Numbered from the stretch's first letter, positions 53,161 to 63,102 are shown. The stretch: DNA of 64,000 nucleotides from Cryobacterium sp. BB307 (GCF_012274275.1 NZ_JAANZA010000003.1:1-64000), one strand, 5' to 3'. Numbers and translations: made by a program. The notes: generated by a model not told the origin, from the letters alone.

Positions 53161-54735
53161 ATGAGCACCATCAGCGAACAACGCAAGACACGTCAGGGAC
53201 TGCCCAGTCTTCGCGGCATCGTCACCAAGATCGTGTTGCTCAGCATCGTCGACGCGATTGCCGTCTTCGCACTCTTCACCCTGTTCGTGCAGGAATCGTG
53301 GGTGGTCTTCGGGATCGCCGCTGCCGTCACCCTCGCCATCAACTACATCTATCTGCGACCTGGGCTGCTCCCCGCGAAATATCTCTTGCCCGGTGTGCTC
53401 TTCTTGGCCGTCTTCCAGATCTTCGTCGTCATCTACAGCGGCTACATCGCATTCACGAACTACGGCGATGGCCACAACAGCACCAAAGAAGACGCGATCG
53501 AAGCGATCATCCTGACCTCCCAGCAACGCGTTCCGGATTCGGCAACCTACGGCATCGCCGTAGTCGAGCAGTTGGGTCAGTTGAGCTTCCTCGTCACCGA
53601 CCCCGACGGCGACATCTGGCTCGGTGGTGATGGTGCTCCGCTCGAGCGAGTGACGAACGCCGAGACGGATTCAACTGGCAAGGCAACGTCCGTCACTGGC
53701 TACAACACCCTGACGCTGCAGGACGTGCTCGGCAATCAGCGCGCGATCGCCGACCTAGCCGTTCCTCTCACGGACGACCCCAATGACGGCGCACTGCGCA
53801 CGCCGGACGGCAGTCGCGCGTTCCTCTACCTGTCGTCGCTTGTCTACGACGAAGACGCCGACACATTCACAAACACGGCGAACGGCACGGTCTACACCGA
53901 CCGCGGCAACGGCGCGTTCCAAGCGGACAATGGGGCGTCACTCACCCCCGGCTGGAAGATCGACGTCGGGTTCGAGAACTTCGCCCGGGCGTTCGGCGAG
54001 GAAGACATCCGGGGCCCGTTGCTGAACGTGCTGCTGTGGACCTTCGCCTTCGCGTTCATCTCGGTCGCGTCGACCTTCGTGCTCGGACTGCTGCTTGCAA
54101 TGGTCATGAACGACTGGCGGATGAAGGGACGCCGCTTCTACCGGGTCCTCATCATCCTCCCGTACGCCTTCCCAGGCTTCCTCAGCGCGCTCGTGTGGCT
54201 TGGCCTGTTCAACCAGGACTTCGGATTCATCAACGAAGTGCTGTTCGGTGGCGCTTCGATCCCATGGCTCACCCAGGAGTGGCTAGCGAAGTTCAGCATC
54301 CTGTTCGTCAACCTATGGCTCGGCTACCCCTACATGTTCCTCATCTGCACCGGTGCGCTGCAGTCCATCCCCGACGACATCATGGAGGCCGCGGCAATCG
54401 ACGGCGCCAAGCCGTGGGCGGCATTCCGGCTCATCAAGTTCCCCCTCCTGCTCGTCTCGGTTGCCCCGCTGCTCATCTCGTCGTTCGCGTTCAACTTCAA
54501 CAACTTCAACCTGATCTACATGCTCACCGCCGGCGGTCCGCGCGACCCGTCGGCCGGCGTTGATGCCGGGGCCACAGACATCCTGATCACGCTCGTCTAC
54601 AAGGTGGCGTTCGGAAGTGGAACCGGACGTGACTACGGACTGGCAAGCGCGTTCGCGATCCTGATCTTCATCGTCGTCGGCGCGATCGCGGCGTACGGCT
54701 TCAAACGCACGAAGGTGCTCGAGGAGTTGAACTGA
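53161..54735 (+). CDS. malF: Maltose ABC transporter permease MalF
   Basis: 524 aa. Two to three N-terminal helices are followed by a large extracytoplasmic insertion (about 105-275), which is the MalF P2-type domain that contacts the binding protein. The six-helix core carries the EAA loop EAAAIDGAKPWAAFRLIKFP near 405-424, which contacts the ATPase. The start ATG follows malE and its hairpin by 80 nt. The malG start overlaps its stop by 1 nt. Confidence 0.93.
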   Translation: MSTISEQRKTRQGLPSLRGIVTKIVLLSIVDAIAVFALFTLFVQESWVVFGIAAAVTLAINYIYLRPGLLPAKYLLPGVLFLAVFQIFVVIYSGYIAFTNYGDGHNSTKEDAIEAIILTSQQRVPDSATYGIAVVEQLGQLSFLVTDPDGDIWLGGDGAPLERVTNAETDSTGKATSVTGYNTLTLQDVLGNQRAIADLAVPLTDDPNDGALRTPDGSRAFLYLSSLVYDEDADTFTNTANGTVYTDRGNGAFQADNGASLTPGWKIDVGFENFARAFGEEDIRGPLLNVLLWTFAFAFISVASTFVLGLLLAMVMNDWRMKGRRFYRVLIILPYAFPGFLSALVWLGLFNQDFGFINEVLFGGASIPWLTQEWLAKFSILFVNLWLGYPYMFLICTGALQSIPDDIMEAAAIDGAKPWAAFRLIKFPLLLVSVAPLLISSFAFNFNNFNLIYMLTAGGPRDPSAGVDAGATDILITLVYKVAFGSGTGRDYGLASAFAILIFIVVGAIAAYGFKRTKVLEELN

Positions 54736-55667
54736 TGACGACACTCACCAAACCGGCACCCCCCGCAGCGAATGCTGCCCGGGATCGCCCCACGCCGATC
54801 CCTCAGCGGCGGAAGCCCCTGGCGCGCAGATTCGCCGAGACAGGTTGGCGACACGTCATCGGCGTGGTTGCAGTCATCTTCGCCGTCTTCCCGCTGGTGT
54901 ACGTGCTTTCGGCGTCGCTCAACCCGAACGGGACCCTCGTCGGATCGAACGCCCTCTTCCGCACGGTCGACCTCGGCAACTACTTCCGACTGTTCGACAG
55001 CCCCCAACAGCCGTACGGGGCCTGGTTCATGAACACGCTGCTGGTCGCGTCCATCACGGCCCTGAGCACGGTGTTTCTCGGTGCACTGGCGGCGTACGCA
55101 TTCTCACGCATGCGCTTCACCGGTCGGCGATTCGGGCTGCTGAGCCTGCTGCTCGTGCAGATGTTCCCCCAGCTGCTCGGTGTCGTTGCCATCTTCCTGC
55201 TGGTATCCGCCATCGGAGACATCTTCCCCGCGGTCGGGCTCGGCACGCACGCCGGCTTGATCCTCGTCTACCTCGGCGGGGCGCTGGGCGTGAACACCTA
55301 CCTCCTCTACGGGTTCTTCAATACGATCCCGATCTCTATCGATGAGGCGGCACGCATCGACGGTGCCAGCCACGCGCAGATCTTCTTCACGATCATCCTC
55401 CCGCTGGTGACGCCCATGCTCGCGGTTGTCGGGCTTCTCTCCTTCATAGGCACGACGAGCGAGTTCGTGATCGCGAGCGTTGTGCTCACGGAGCCATCGA
55501 CGCAAACGCTCGCCGTTGGCCTGTACCAGTTCGTCACTCAGGAGACCTCCAAGAACTGGACCCTGTTCTCCGCGGGAGCGGTCCTGGCCGCAATCCCGGT
55601 GACACTGCTGTTCCTCTTCCTCCAGAAGTACATCGTCGGTGGTCTCACCGCGGGATCGGTGAAGTAA
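54735..55667 (+). CDS. malG: Maltose ABC transporter permease MalG
   Basis: 310 aa, start overlapping the malF stop. The N-terminal cytosolic tail is proline-rich, six helices follow, and the EAA loop DEAARIDGASHAQIFFTIIL lies near 214-233. The C-terminal tail ends KYIVGGLTAGSVK, as in MalG, whose tail reaches into the ATPase dimer. No malK is in the window; many actinobacteria use a shared MsiK-type ATPase elsewhere. Confidence 0.94.
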   Translation: MTTLTKPAPPAANAARDRPTPIPQRRKPLARRFAETGWRHVIGVVAVIFAVFPLVYVLSASLNPNGTLVGSNALFRTVDLGNYFRLFDSPQQPYGAWFMNTLLVASITALSTVFLGALAAYAFSRMRFTGRRFGLLSLLLVQMFPQLLGVVAIFLLVSAIGDIFPAVGLGTHAGLILVYLGGALGVNTYLLYGFFNTIPISIDEAARIDGASHAQIFFTIILPLVTPMLAVVGLLSFIGTTSEFVIASVVLTEPSTQTLAVGLYQFVTQETSKNWTLFSAGAVLAAIPVTLLFLFLQKYIVGGLTAGSVK

Positions 55668-55670
55668 TAC

Positions 55671-57506
55671 ATGCCCCTGCTGCCTCATCACGATGGGTCC
55701 GCCCTCTATGTGTCCAACGACTCCCCCGAGCTCGATGAGCTGATCCGGGTGCGGGTGCGCATCCCTGTGGGATTCGGCCCGGTGACCCGAGTGCACGCGC
55801 GCTCCAACCCCAATCACGAACCGCGCTTCAACGAGGCTGAGCGCATTGCGCGGGTCGACGGTTGGGAGTGGTGGGAGGCCGAGGTTCTGGTCGAGAACCC
55901 GGAACACGGCTACCGGTTCATGATCACGACGGATCAGGGCATCCGCTGGCTCAACGCGACTGGACTGCACACGGCTGAGCCGCTGGATGCCGAGGACTTC
56001 CTCGTCGTCACCCACGCCCCTGCACCGAGCTGGGCACCGTCTCAGGTGATGTACGAGATCTTTCCCGACCGGTTCGCTCGTTCGGCGGCTGCCGACGACC
56101 ACCCCACCCCAAAGTGGGCAGTTCCCGCCGCCTGGACCGATCCGGTGGTTGACCGCGGCCCGCACACGCCGCTCCAGTTCTACGGCGGAGATCTCGATGG
56201 CATAGTCGAACGGCTGGACCACCTCGAGCGGCTCGGCATCACCCTCCTGTACCTCACGCCGTTCTTCCCTGGCGCTTCGAACCATCGCTACAACGCCACT
56301 TCCTTCTGGGAGGTGGATCCGCTGCTGGGTGGTGACGATGCACTCATCAGGCTGGTCGAGGCTGCCCACGCCAGGGGAATCCGGGTGATCGGCGACCTTA
56401 CATCGAACCATTCCGGCAGCGAGCACGAGTGGTTCCAAACCGCGCTGTCGGACGAGAACTCGGTCGAGCGGGACTTCTACTACTGGCTTGGCGAGGATGA
56501 CGAGGGCGATCCGGACTACGTCGCCTGGCTCGGCGAAAAGAGCCTGCCCAAGTTCAACTGGAACTCGACAGAACTGAGGCGCCGCTTCATCCAGGGTCCC
56601 GACTCGGTGGTCGCCAAGTGGCTCTTGCCGCCGTTCAACCTGGATGGCTGGCGCATCGATGTTGCGAACATGACCGGCAGGTATCTCGAACAGGACCTGA
56701 ACGCTGTTGTGCGGCGGACGATCCGACAGACGATGATCGAGGTCAACCCGGACACCATCCTGATTGCGGAGTCGACGAACGACGCCTCAGGCGACTTCCG
56801 CGGTGACGCCTGGCACGGGGCAATGACCTATGCCAGTTTCACGCGCCCTGTCTGGGGCTGGCTGTCGCAACCTGTCGCTACGCCCTGGTACTTCGGGCTC
56901 CCGACCGAAACCATGCCGACGTACTCCGGTGTCGAGGTGCACGACGCCTACGTGCGTTTCACCGCGGGAATGCCCTGGCGAGTGCGAGCGGCCACGATGA
57001 ACGCTCTCGACACCCACGACACCGCGCGATTCGCGACGCTCGCTCGCGAGGCTGCCGTTCCGGTAGCGGCCGGCTTGTCCATGACCCTTCCCGGCATCCC
57101 GGTGGTGTTCGCCGGCGACGAGTTGGGCCTCACGGGCATGGACGGCGAGGACTCGCGCACACCCATGCCGTGGGCGACCATCGACGAGCATGACGAGACC
57201 ATGACGCTGTACCGCGAGCTCATCGCGTTGCGGAACGCCCATCCGGCGCTGAGCTCGGGTGGCCTCCGTTGGCTTGTCGTCGACGACGAGGCTCTGGTGT
57301 TCATTCGCGAGGCAGCCGGGGAGTCGGTCCTCGTGGTGGCAACACGCTCAAGCCTGCAGATGGAGCTGGAGCCCAACGCCGTCGCCGGTATCGGTTCAGC
57401 CAAGCGGTTGTTCGGCGACACGGTGATTGAGCCGAGCGGGAAGATCCAGGCGACCGGACCGTCGTTCAGCGCCTACCTGCTGCCCGGCGTGCGGATCGCA
57501 GCCTGA
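55671..57506 (+). CDS. GH13 cyclomaltodextrinase/neopullulanase-like enzyme
   Basis: 611 aa, 3 nt after malG. An N-terminal beta domain (about 1-115, CBM34-like) precedes the TIM barrel. Catalytic residues are Asp 330 in GWRIDVANM, Glu 367 in ILIAEST, and His 449/Asp 450 in LDTHDTAR; DLTSNHSG gives region I. Enzymes of this architecture hydrolyse cyclomaltodextrins, pullulan or maltodextrins to maltose or glucose. No signal peptide, so it is cytosolic. It is the last gene of the import operon. Confidence 0.9.
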   Translation: MPLLPHHDGSALYVSNDSPELDELIRVRVRIPVGFGPVTRVHARSNPNHEPRFNEAERIARVDGWEWWEAEVLVENPEHGYRFMITTDQGIRWLNATGLHTAEPLDAEDFLVVTHAPAPSWAPSQVMYEIFPDRFARSAAADDHPTPKWAVPAAWTDPVVDRGPHTPLQFYGGDLDGIVERLDHLERLGITLLYLTPFFPGASNHRYNATSFWEVDPLLGGDDALIRLVEAAHARGIRVIGDLTSNHSGSEHEWFQTALSDENSVERDFYYWLGEDDEGDPDYVAWLGEKSLPKFNWNSTELRRRFIQGPDSVVAKWLLPPFNLDGWRIDVANMTGRYLEQDLNAVVRRTIRQTMIEVNPDTILIAESTNDASGDFRGDAWHGAMTYASFTRPVWGWLSQPVATPWYFGLPTETMPTYSGVEVHDAYVRFTAGMPWRVRAATMNALDTHDTARFATLAREAAVPVAAGLSMTLPGIPVVFAGDELGLTGMDGEDSRTPMPWATIDEHDETMTLYRELIALRNAHPALSSGGLRWLVVDDEALVFIREAAGESVLVVATRSSLQMELEPNAVAGIGSAKRLFGDTVIEPSGKIQATGPSFSAYLLPGVRIAA

Positions 57507-57537
57507 CGCGAGTTTCGAGCGCCCTTGACCGGGCCTC

Positions 57538-58704
57538 TCAGCTTGCGGCGAGCAGCACCGTCTGGAACTGCGACACGTACCGCTGCTCCTCCGCCGACTG
57601 CAGGTAGCGGAACGTCTTCGCATCCTCCAGCGTGATCGGTGTCGGGAACACCATCCGGTTCTGCGCCACCGCAGGGTCGAGGGCAGACGACTCGAGTTCC
57701 CGGATGTCGACGGGCGATACGTAATTGGTGCCCGCGGCGACCTGCACGGCGACCGACGGGTCGAAGTAGAAGTTCACGAAGTTCTCGACGTGCGTCTTGC
57801 GCTGCGACCCGATCGGGATGACCAGGTCCTGCGTCCATAGCACGCCACCCGGGGTCGGCAGAGCGAAGCCCCATTGATCGCCAGCTTCCTGGTTAAGCCG
57901 CAGGATGTCAGCCGAGCGCGCGAAGGTGGCGAGGGTCTTGCCCGACTTGAGGTCGTCCGTGTAGTTCGCGCCCTGCACCGCGCCGACCTGGCCGCTGGCG
58001 ACGTGACCACGAAGCACCTCAACGGCGGCGGCGAATTCGGTGTCGCCCCAGCCGCCCGAGATGTCGACCCCGCCGTCGAGCATGATGAGGCCCATGGTCT
58101 CGCTCATGCTCGAGAGGACACCCACCTTGCCCTTGAGCGACGGGTCCCACAGCTGGGAGACGGCGGTCAGGCCGTCGCCGAGCTCTGCCTTGTTCCAGGC
58201 GATTCCGGTGAAGCCGTTGCGCCACGGCATCGACTTCGTGCGCTGCGGGTCGTAGGCGGCCTGACTGAAGCGCGGGCGGATGTGCGCGGTGTTCGGCATG
58301 CGCTCGAGACCGAACTCCTGCACGTAGCCGAGACGGATCCAGCGCGCAGCCATCCACTGGTTCAGCACGACCGCATCGGAGCCGATGTCCTGACCCTTGC
58401 TGAGCTGCTCCTTGACCTTGTTGTAGTAGAGGTTGTCGTCCTTGACCGCACTCGAGTACGTGACGTCAACGCCGAACGTGCCAGCGAACTGCGCCAGCAC
58501 TGGGAAGTCTTCACCGACGGTGTTGCGGTACGTTTCCCAGCTGTCAACACGCAGCGATCTCTGCTGGTCGGAGAGGTCCGCCGCGGGCGACGGCCTGGCT
58601 GGCTCGTTGCTCGAGCACGCTGCGACGGTGAGGGCGGCGGCGCCGACCCCGGCGCCCTGCAGGATGTTGCGACGGGTCAGACTGAGCGGGCGTGCTGAAG
58701 TCAT
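57538..58704 (-). CDS. Polyamine-type ABC transporter binding lipoprotein (copy 1)
   Basis: 388 aa from the ATG at 58704. The N-terminus has a twin-arginine-like TRRNILQGAG and a lipobox VAAC (Cys 30), so export may use the Tat route. The PotD-like fold shows LRVDSWETYRNTVGEDFP, DNLYYNKVKEQL, SKGQDIGSDAVV and GGVLWTQDLVIPIG. It should bind spermidine, putrescine or a related polyamine or amino acid compound. It is most similar to copy 2. It is the last gene of the polyamine cluster and has a 158-nt gap upstream, so it may have its own promoter. Confidence 0.85.
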   Translation of the reverse strand: MTSARPLSLTRRNILQGAGVGAAALTVAACSSNEPARPSPAADLSDQQRSLRVDSWETYRNTVGEDFPVLAQFAGTFGVDVTYSSAVKDDNLYYNKVKEQLSKGQDIGSDAVVLNQWMAARWIRLGYVQEFGLERMPNTAHIRPRFSQAAYDPQRTKSMPWRNGFTGIAWNKAELGDGLTAVSQLWDPSLKGKVGVLSSMSETMGLIMLDGGVDISGGWGDTEFAAAVEVLRGHVASGQVGAVQGANYTDDLKSGKTLATFARSADILRLNQEAGDQWGFALPTPGGVLWTQDLVIPIGSQRKTHVENFVNFYFDPSVAVQVAAGTNYVSPVDIRELESSALDPAVAQNRMVFPTPITLEDAKTFRYLQSAEEQRYVSQFQTVLLAAS

Positions 58705-58862
58705 GCGAGCGGTTCCTATCGAATCGGGCAAACCACGATGGTCCCCCGCTCGATAGTGGCAGAAGCGGTCCTCACAATATGAGCACCAAAACTGGGGGTA
58801 CTCCCGCGAAACCCCGCGTTAGCGTTTTGTTCGCTTGTCTGGCGGCATCCGGCGTCGCTAGG

Positions 58863-60068
58863 CTACGAACTCGCCGCCAGCAGCACCGACTGGTATTGCG
58901 CGATGTAACGCTGCTCCTCCGCTGCGGCGAGGTGCCGGAACGTCTTCGTGCCCTGCAGGGAGACGGGTGTGGGGAACACCAGCCGATTGGCGGCCACAGC
59001 CGGGTCGAGAGCCGACGCTTCCTGGTCGCGGATGTCGACCGGCGACACGTAGTTGGTGGCCGCAGCGACCTGCACCGCAACCGTCGGCTCGTAATAGTGG
59101 TTGACGAAGGCCTCGACGTTGCCCTTGCGCGCCGATCCGATCGGGACGACCAGGTCCTGCGTCCAGAGCACGCCACCGGCGGCCGGGATGGCGAAGCCCC
59201 ACGGCTCGTCGAACGCTTCGCCCGACCCCGCCCGGGCCGCAGCGGCCTGGTTCAGTCGCAGGATGTCCGCCGACCGCGCGAAGCCCGCGACGATGTCGCC
59301 CGACGTCAGCGCATCCAGGTACTTCGAGTCCTGGATCGCCGCGACCTGGCCGCTCACGACGTGCTGGTGGAGCGTGTCGGTCGCCGCCGTGAACTCGGCA
59401 TCTCCCCAGGCGCCCGAGATGTCGACACCGGCGTCGAGCATGATCAGGCCGATGGTCTCCTGCATGCTCGACAGCACGCCAACCCGGCCCTTCAGCGCCG
59501 GATCCCACAACTGCGAGACGCTCCTGATGCCGTCCGGGAACTCCGCCCGGTTCCAGGCGATGCCGGTGATAGCGCTCCGCCAGGGCATCGAGTGCATCCG
59601 CTTCGGGTCGAACGCCGCTTCCCGGAACCGAGGCCGAACGTTCACCGTGTTCGGCATGGTGTCAAGCGCGAACTGCTGCGTGTAACCGAGCCGGATCCAG
59701 CGTGCGACCATCCATTCGCTCAGCACGACGGCATCCGCGCCGATGTCACTGCCGGACGCGAGGCGGGTCTTGACGTCGTTGTAGTACAGGTTGTCGTCGG
59801 TGACGGCCTTCCAGTAGGAGACATCGACGTCGTACTGTTTGGCGAACTCCTCGATGCCCGGAAAGTCCTCGCCGAGCGTGTTGCCGTAGGTTTCCCAGCT
59901 GTCGATGCGCAGCGTGCGCCACTCGTCGGAGCGGTCGGCCGCGGGCGAGGGCTTCGCAGGCTGGTTGCTCGAGCACGCGGCGAGACCGATCACCGCACCG
60001 CCGATACCGGCTGCGGCGAGAAGGTTGCGACGGGAAGGAAGCGGGCTCGAGCGGTGTGCGGGCAGCAT
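58863..60068 (-). CDS. Polyamine-type ABC transporter binding lipoprotein (copy 2)
   Basis: 401 aa from the ATG at 60068. Twin-arginine-like PSRRNLLAAAG and lipobox LAAC (Cys 32). It parallels copy 1 through most of its length (LRIDSWETYGNTLGEDFP, DNLYYNDVKTRL, SGSDIGADAVV, TNYVSPVDI) but has a 12-residue insertion rich in A and G around residues 279-290. It follows potC by a 119-nt gap. Binding pocket differences from copy 1 cannot be judged by eye. Confidence 0.85.
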   Translation of the reverse strand: MLPAHRSSPLPSRRNLLAAAGIGGAVIGLAACSSNQPAKPSPAADRSDEWRTLRIDSWETYGNTLGEDFPGIEEFAKQYDVDVSYWKAVTDDNLYYNDVKTRLASGSDIGADAVVLSEWMVARWIRLGYTQQFALDTMPNTVNVRPRFREAAFDPKRMHSMPWRSAITGIAWNRAEFPDGIRSVSQLWDPALKGRVGVLSSMQETIGLIMLDAGVDISGAWGDAEFTAATDTLHQHVVSGQVAAIQDSKYLDALTSGDIVAGFARSADILRLNQAAAARAGSGEAFDEPWGFAIPAAGGVLWTQDLVVPIGSARKGNVEAFVNHYYEPTVAVQVAAATNYVSPVDIRDQEASALDPAVAANRLVFPTPVSLQGTKTFRHLAAAEEQRYIAQYQSVLLAASS

Positions 60069-60187
60069 GGGCGGGACTTTCGTGCTCTGGCGGGTTCTTA
60101 GGAAGCCTCGGATGCTTCCGGTGCGAGCGTGGCGCATCCGACCTAACGCTGAACGACGCTCAGGTGAACAGCGGGTGAACCGACCCG

Positions 60188-60985
60188 TTACAGAGCGGCG
60201 AGCCTCTTCCGCCTGGCCGCCGACGAGACCTGCACGACGATCACGATGACGATCGCCGCAATGAACACTGCGCTGGCGACGACATTGGCCTCAGGCGGGA
60301 TTCCGCGCGCAGCAGCCGTGTAGATGTACCTCGGCAGCGTGACGGCGGGACCGGCGTTGAAGTTGGTGATGATGAAGTCGTCGAAGCTCAGCGCAAAGGA
60401 CAGCAGCGCTGCGGCCATGATCCCGGGTATCAGCAGCGGGAAGGTGATATGCCAGAACACCTGTGCGGGCGAACCGTACAGGTCGCGGCCGGCCTCCTCG
60501 AGCGCCGGATCGAGTGACTCGATGCGGGCGCGCACCGTCACCACCACGAAACTGATGCAGAACATGGTGTGGGCCAGGATGATCGTGCCGACGCCCTTCT
60601 GGACACCGGCGGTGAGGAACTCGGCGGCCAGTCCGGCACCGAGGACGACCTCGGGGGTTGCCATCGGCAGGAAAAGCAGCAGCGTCGTCGCCTTGCGGAA
60701 CCGGAACCGGTAACGGACCAGTGCGATGGCGATCATCGTCCCGAGTACGGTAGCGAGGACTGTCGCGACGACACCGACCAGGATGCTGGTGCCGAACGCC
60801 TCGCACACGCCCTGCGACTGGCACACGTTGAGCCAGTTGTCGAGCGTGAATCCACGCCAGATGATGTTGGTGCGCCGGGCGTCGTTGAACGAGAACACGA
60901 TCGTGTAGACGATCGGGATGAGGATGAAAGTGAACGCGATGACGCTGTACACGATGAGCGCGTAGCGACCGAACCCTCGAGTCAT
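60188..60985 (-). CDS. potC: Polyamine ABC transporter permease PotC-like
   Basis: 265 aa, start overlapping the potB stop by 4 nt. Six helices with the EAA loop EEAGRDLYGSPAQVFWHITFP near residues 160-180 that contacts the ATPase. The segment LLFLPMATPEVVLGAG is typical of PotC. With PotB it forms the membrane channel for spermidine/putrescine-type substrates. Confidence 0.9.
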   Translation of the reverse strand: MTRGFGRYALIVYSVIAFTFILIPIVYTIVFSFNDARRTNIIWRGFTLDNWLNVCQSQGVCEAFGTSILVGVVATVLATVLGTMIAIALVRYRFRFRKATTLLLFLPMATPEVVLGAGLAAEFLTAGVQKGVGTIILAHTMFCISFVVVTVRARIESLDPALEEAGRDLYGSPAQVFWHITFPLLIPGIMAAALLSFALSFDDFIITNFNAGPAVTLPRYIYTAAARGIPPEANVVASAVFIAAIVIVIVVQVSSAARRKRLAAL

Positions 60986-61899
60986 ACCAGGTCCTCCGTT
61001 CCGCTGCGCCTCACGTAGAAGCTGATCAGGACCAGGATGACGCTCATCAGGATGAACGACAGTGCGGCCGCGGCCGGGTAGTTCTGCAGCACCAGGAAGT
61101 TCGCCTCGATGACGTTTCCGATCATCGCCGTGTCGGTGGAGCCGAGGAAGTCGCGGCTGGCGTTGATGTAGTCGCCAGCGGCGGGGATGAACGTGAGCAG
61201 CACGCCGGAGATGATGCCCGGCGCCGACAGCGGAAGCGTCACCTTGCGGAAGGTTGTCGCCGGTGACGCGTAGAGGTCGGCTCCCGCCTCCACGTAGCGC
61301 AGGTCCAGGCGCTCGAGCGAGGTGTAGATGGGCAGCACCATGAACGGGATGAAGTTGTAGGTGAGGCCGAAGATCACCGAGAACGCGGTGCCGGTGATCT
61401 GGGCATCCGCGGGCATTAGTTGGAGCGCCTGCAGGAACGAGACGACCGGTCCCTCGTCGGCGAGGATCTGCTTCCAGGCCAGCGTCCGCAGCAGGAAGCT
61501 GATGAAGAACGGCGCGATCACGAGGACGAGGGCGAGGCCCTGCAGCAGCCGGTAGGGCCGCAGGGTCACGCCGATGAAATACGCGAGCGGGTAGCTGAAC
61601 AGCAACGCAAACACCGTGGCCGTGACGGCGTAGCCGAACGAGCGCAGGATGTGCGGCCCGTACCGTTCGATCACGACCACGTAGTTCTGCCAGTTGAACG
61701 CGTAATCGTAGCTTCCGATATCCCCGGTCAGGCTCGGCTGCTGCAGGCTCGTGAGCGCGAGCGACACCAGCGGGACGGCGAAGAACAGCAGCAGGTACAG
61801 GATGCCGGGCAACAGCAGGAAGAGGACGACCCTGCTCTTCCGCCGGGGCGCCTGCTCGACAGCCGGCGCCTCGGTCGAGGCGAATGCACCGAAGGCCAT
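60982..61899 (-). CDS. potB: Polyamine ABC transporter permease PotB-like
   Basis: 305 aa. A basic N-terminal tail leads to six helices, with the EAA-type loop VEAGADLYASPATTFRKVTLP near 205-225. The segment FFISFLLRTLAWKQIL is typical of PotB. It starts 1 nt after potA and overlaps potC by 4 nt, so potA-potB-potC form one translational unit. Confidence 0.9.
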   Translation of the reverse strand: MAFGAFASTEAPAVEQAPRRKSRVVLFLLLPGILYLLLFFAVPLVSLALTSLQQPSLTGDIGSYDYAFNWQNYVVVIERYGPHILRSFGYAVTATVFALLFSYPLAYFIGVTLRPYRLLQGLALVLVIAPFFISFLLRTLAWKQILADEGPVVSFLQALQLMPADAQITGTAFSVIFGLTYNFIPFMVLPIYTSLERLDLRYVEAGADLYASPATTFRKVTLPLSAPGIISGVLLTFIPAAGDYINASRDFLGSTDTAMIGNVIEANFLVLQNYPAAAALSFILMSVILVLISFYVRRSGTEDLV

Positions 61900-61900
61900 C

Positions 61901-63100
61901 TCAGCCCGCCTCGAGCTCCGACTCGAGCCGCTTCCTGCGTTGCACCGCGAGGGTCTGGGTGTCGGTGTCCGACGCGAACTTGGACTCCTCGCCCGGCTCG
62001 TCCAGCAGGCCGAAGCCGTGCTCGATGTGCCAGGTCAGCCAGACCTCTGCCCCCTCTGCGGCGACTGGACCGAACGTCGAGTTCTGGGCGAACACGACGA
62101 TCGAGCCGACGCCGGGTATGTCCACCAGGTACTGGGTGCTCACGCCGGAGAACGAGACGTCCGCGATGCGGCCGGGGCCGAGCAGGTTGTCCTCCGGAAC
62201 CGGCGTCGGCGCTTCGGTGTGCAGGCGCAGCTTCTCCGGCCGGATGCCCACGGTGACCTCGCCCGTGTGCCGCTTGGCGCGCGACTTGGGCACGACGATC
62301 TTGTGACCCGCGAGTTCGACCGAGATCGAGTCGGCTGTCGTGCCCGCTACCGGGCCGGTGAACAGGTTCGACTGGCCGAGGAAGTTCGCCACGAACGCGG
62401 TGTGCGGCAACTCGTACAACTCCTCGGGCGCGCCGAGCTGCTCGATCCTGCCCTTGTTCATCACCGCGACGGTGTCGGCCATTGTCATGGCCTCCTCCTG
62501 GTCGTGGGTCACGTGCAGGAAGGTGAGCCCGACCTCACCCTGGATCGATTTCAACTCGAGCTGCATCTGGCGCCGCAGCTTGAGGTCGAGCGCACCGAGC
62601 GGCTCGTCCAGGAGCAGCAGCGCCGGTCGGTTCACGATCGCGCGCGCGAGCGCGACACGCTGCTGCTGCCCACCGGAGAGCTGCTGCGGCTTGCGCCCGG
62701 CGAGGTGGTCGAGCTCGACCAGGCGCAGCGCTTCGTGTGCCTTCTGCCCCGCGTCGGAGATTCCTCGTCGCTTCAGGCCGAACTCCACGTTCTCCAGCAC
62801 GGTCATATGCGGGAACAGCGCGTAGCTCTGGAACACGGTGTTGACTGGCCGCTGGTGCGGCTTGGTCGAGGTCACGTCCTTTCCGCCGATCAGGATGCGC
62901 CCTTCTGTTGCGTCCTCGAGTCCGGCGACGAGGCGCAGGGTCGTGGTCTTGCCGCATCCGGATGGCCCCAGCAGCGCGAAGAACGAGCCTGCGGGGATGG
63001 TGAGTGTCAGGTCGTCAACCGCCGTGAACCCCGGGAATCTCTTTGTCACTCCCTGGAGTTCAAGGTCGGCTCCGGCCTCGTCGAATTGCCCTCTTGCCAT
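61901..63100 (-). CDS. potA: Polyamine ABC transporter ATP-binding protein
   Basis: 399 aa from the ATG at 63100. Walker A GPSGCGKT (45-52), signature LSGGQQQR (141-148), Walker B LLLLDEP (161-167) and the switch His in VTHD (199) are all present, so the ATPase should be active. The C-terminal region (about 285-360) is a TOBE_2 domain typical of PotA. It follows the first binding-protein gene by 2 nt and precedes potB by 1 nt. Confidence 0.94.
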   Translation of the reverse strand: MARGQFDEAGADLELQGVTKRFPGFTAVDDLTLTIPAGSFFALLGPSGCGKTTTLRLVAGLEDATEGRILIGGKDVTSTKPHQRPVNTVFQSYALFPHMTVLENVEFGLKRRGISDAGQKAHEALRLVELDHLAGRKPQQLSGGQQQRVALARAIVNRPALLLLDEPLGALDLKLRRQMQLELKSIQGEVGLTFLHVTHDQEEAMTMADTVAVMNKGRIEQLGAPEELYELPHTAFVANFLGQSNLFTGPVAGTTADSISVELAGHKIVVPKSRAKRHTGEVTVGIRPEKLRLHTEAPTPVPEDNLLGPGRIADVSFSGVSTQYLVDIPGVGSIVVFAQNSTFGPVAAEGAEVWLTWHIEHGFGLLDEPGEESKFASDTDTQTLAVQRRKRLESELEAG

Positions 63101-63102
63101 TG

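Noticed and set aside
57510-57540. Terminator hairpin after the GH13 gene at 55671
   Set aside because: Only a 4-bp GCCC/GGGC stem with a 6-nt loop and mismatched flanks was found, and no T run follows.
58789-58812. Further C5/G5 palindrome upstream of binding protein copy 1
   Set aside because: The arms do not pair: one G5 run is followed by ACTCCC, so the similarity is superficial.
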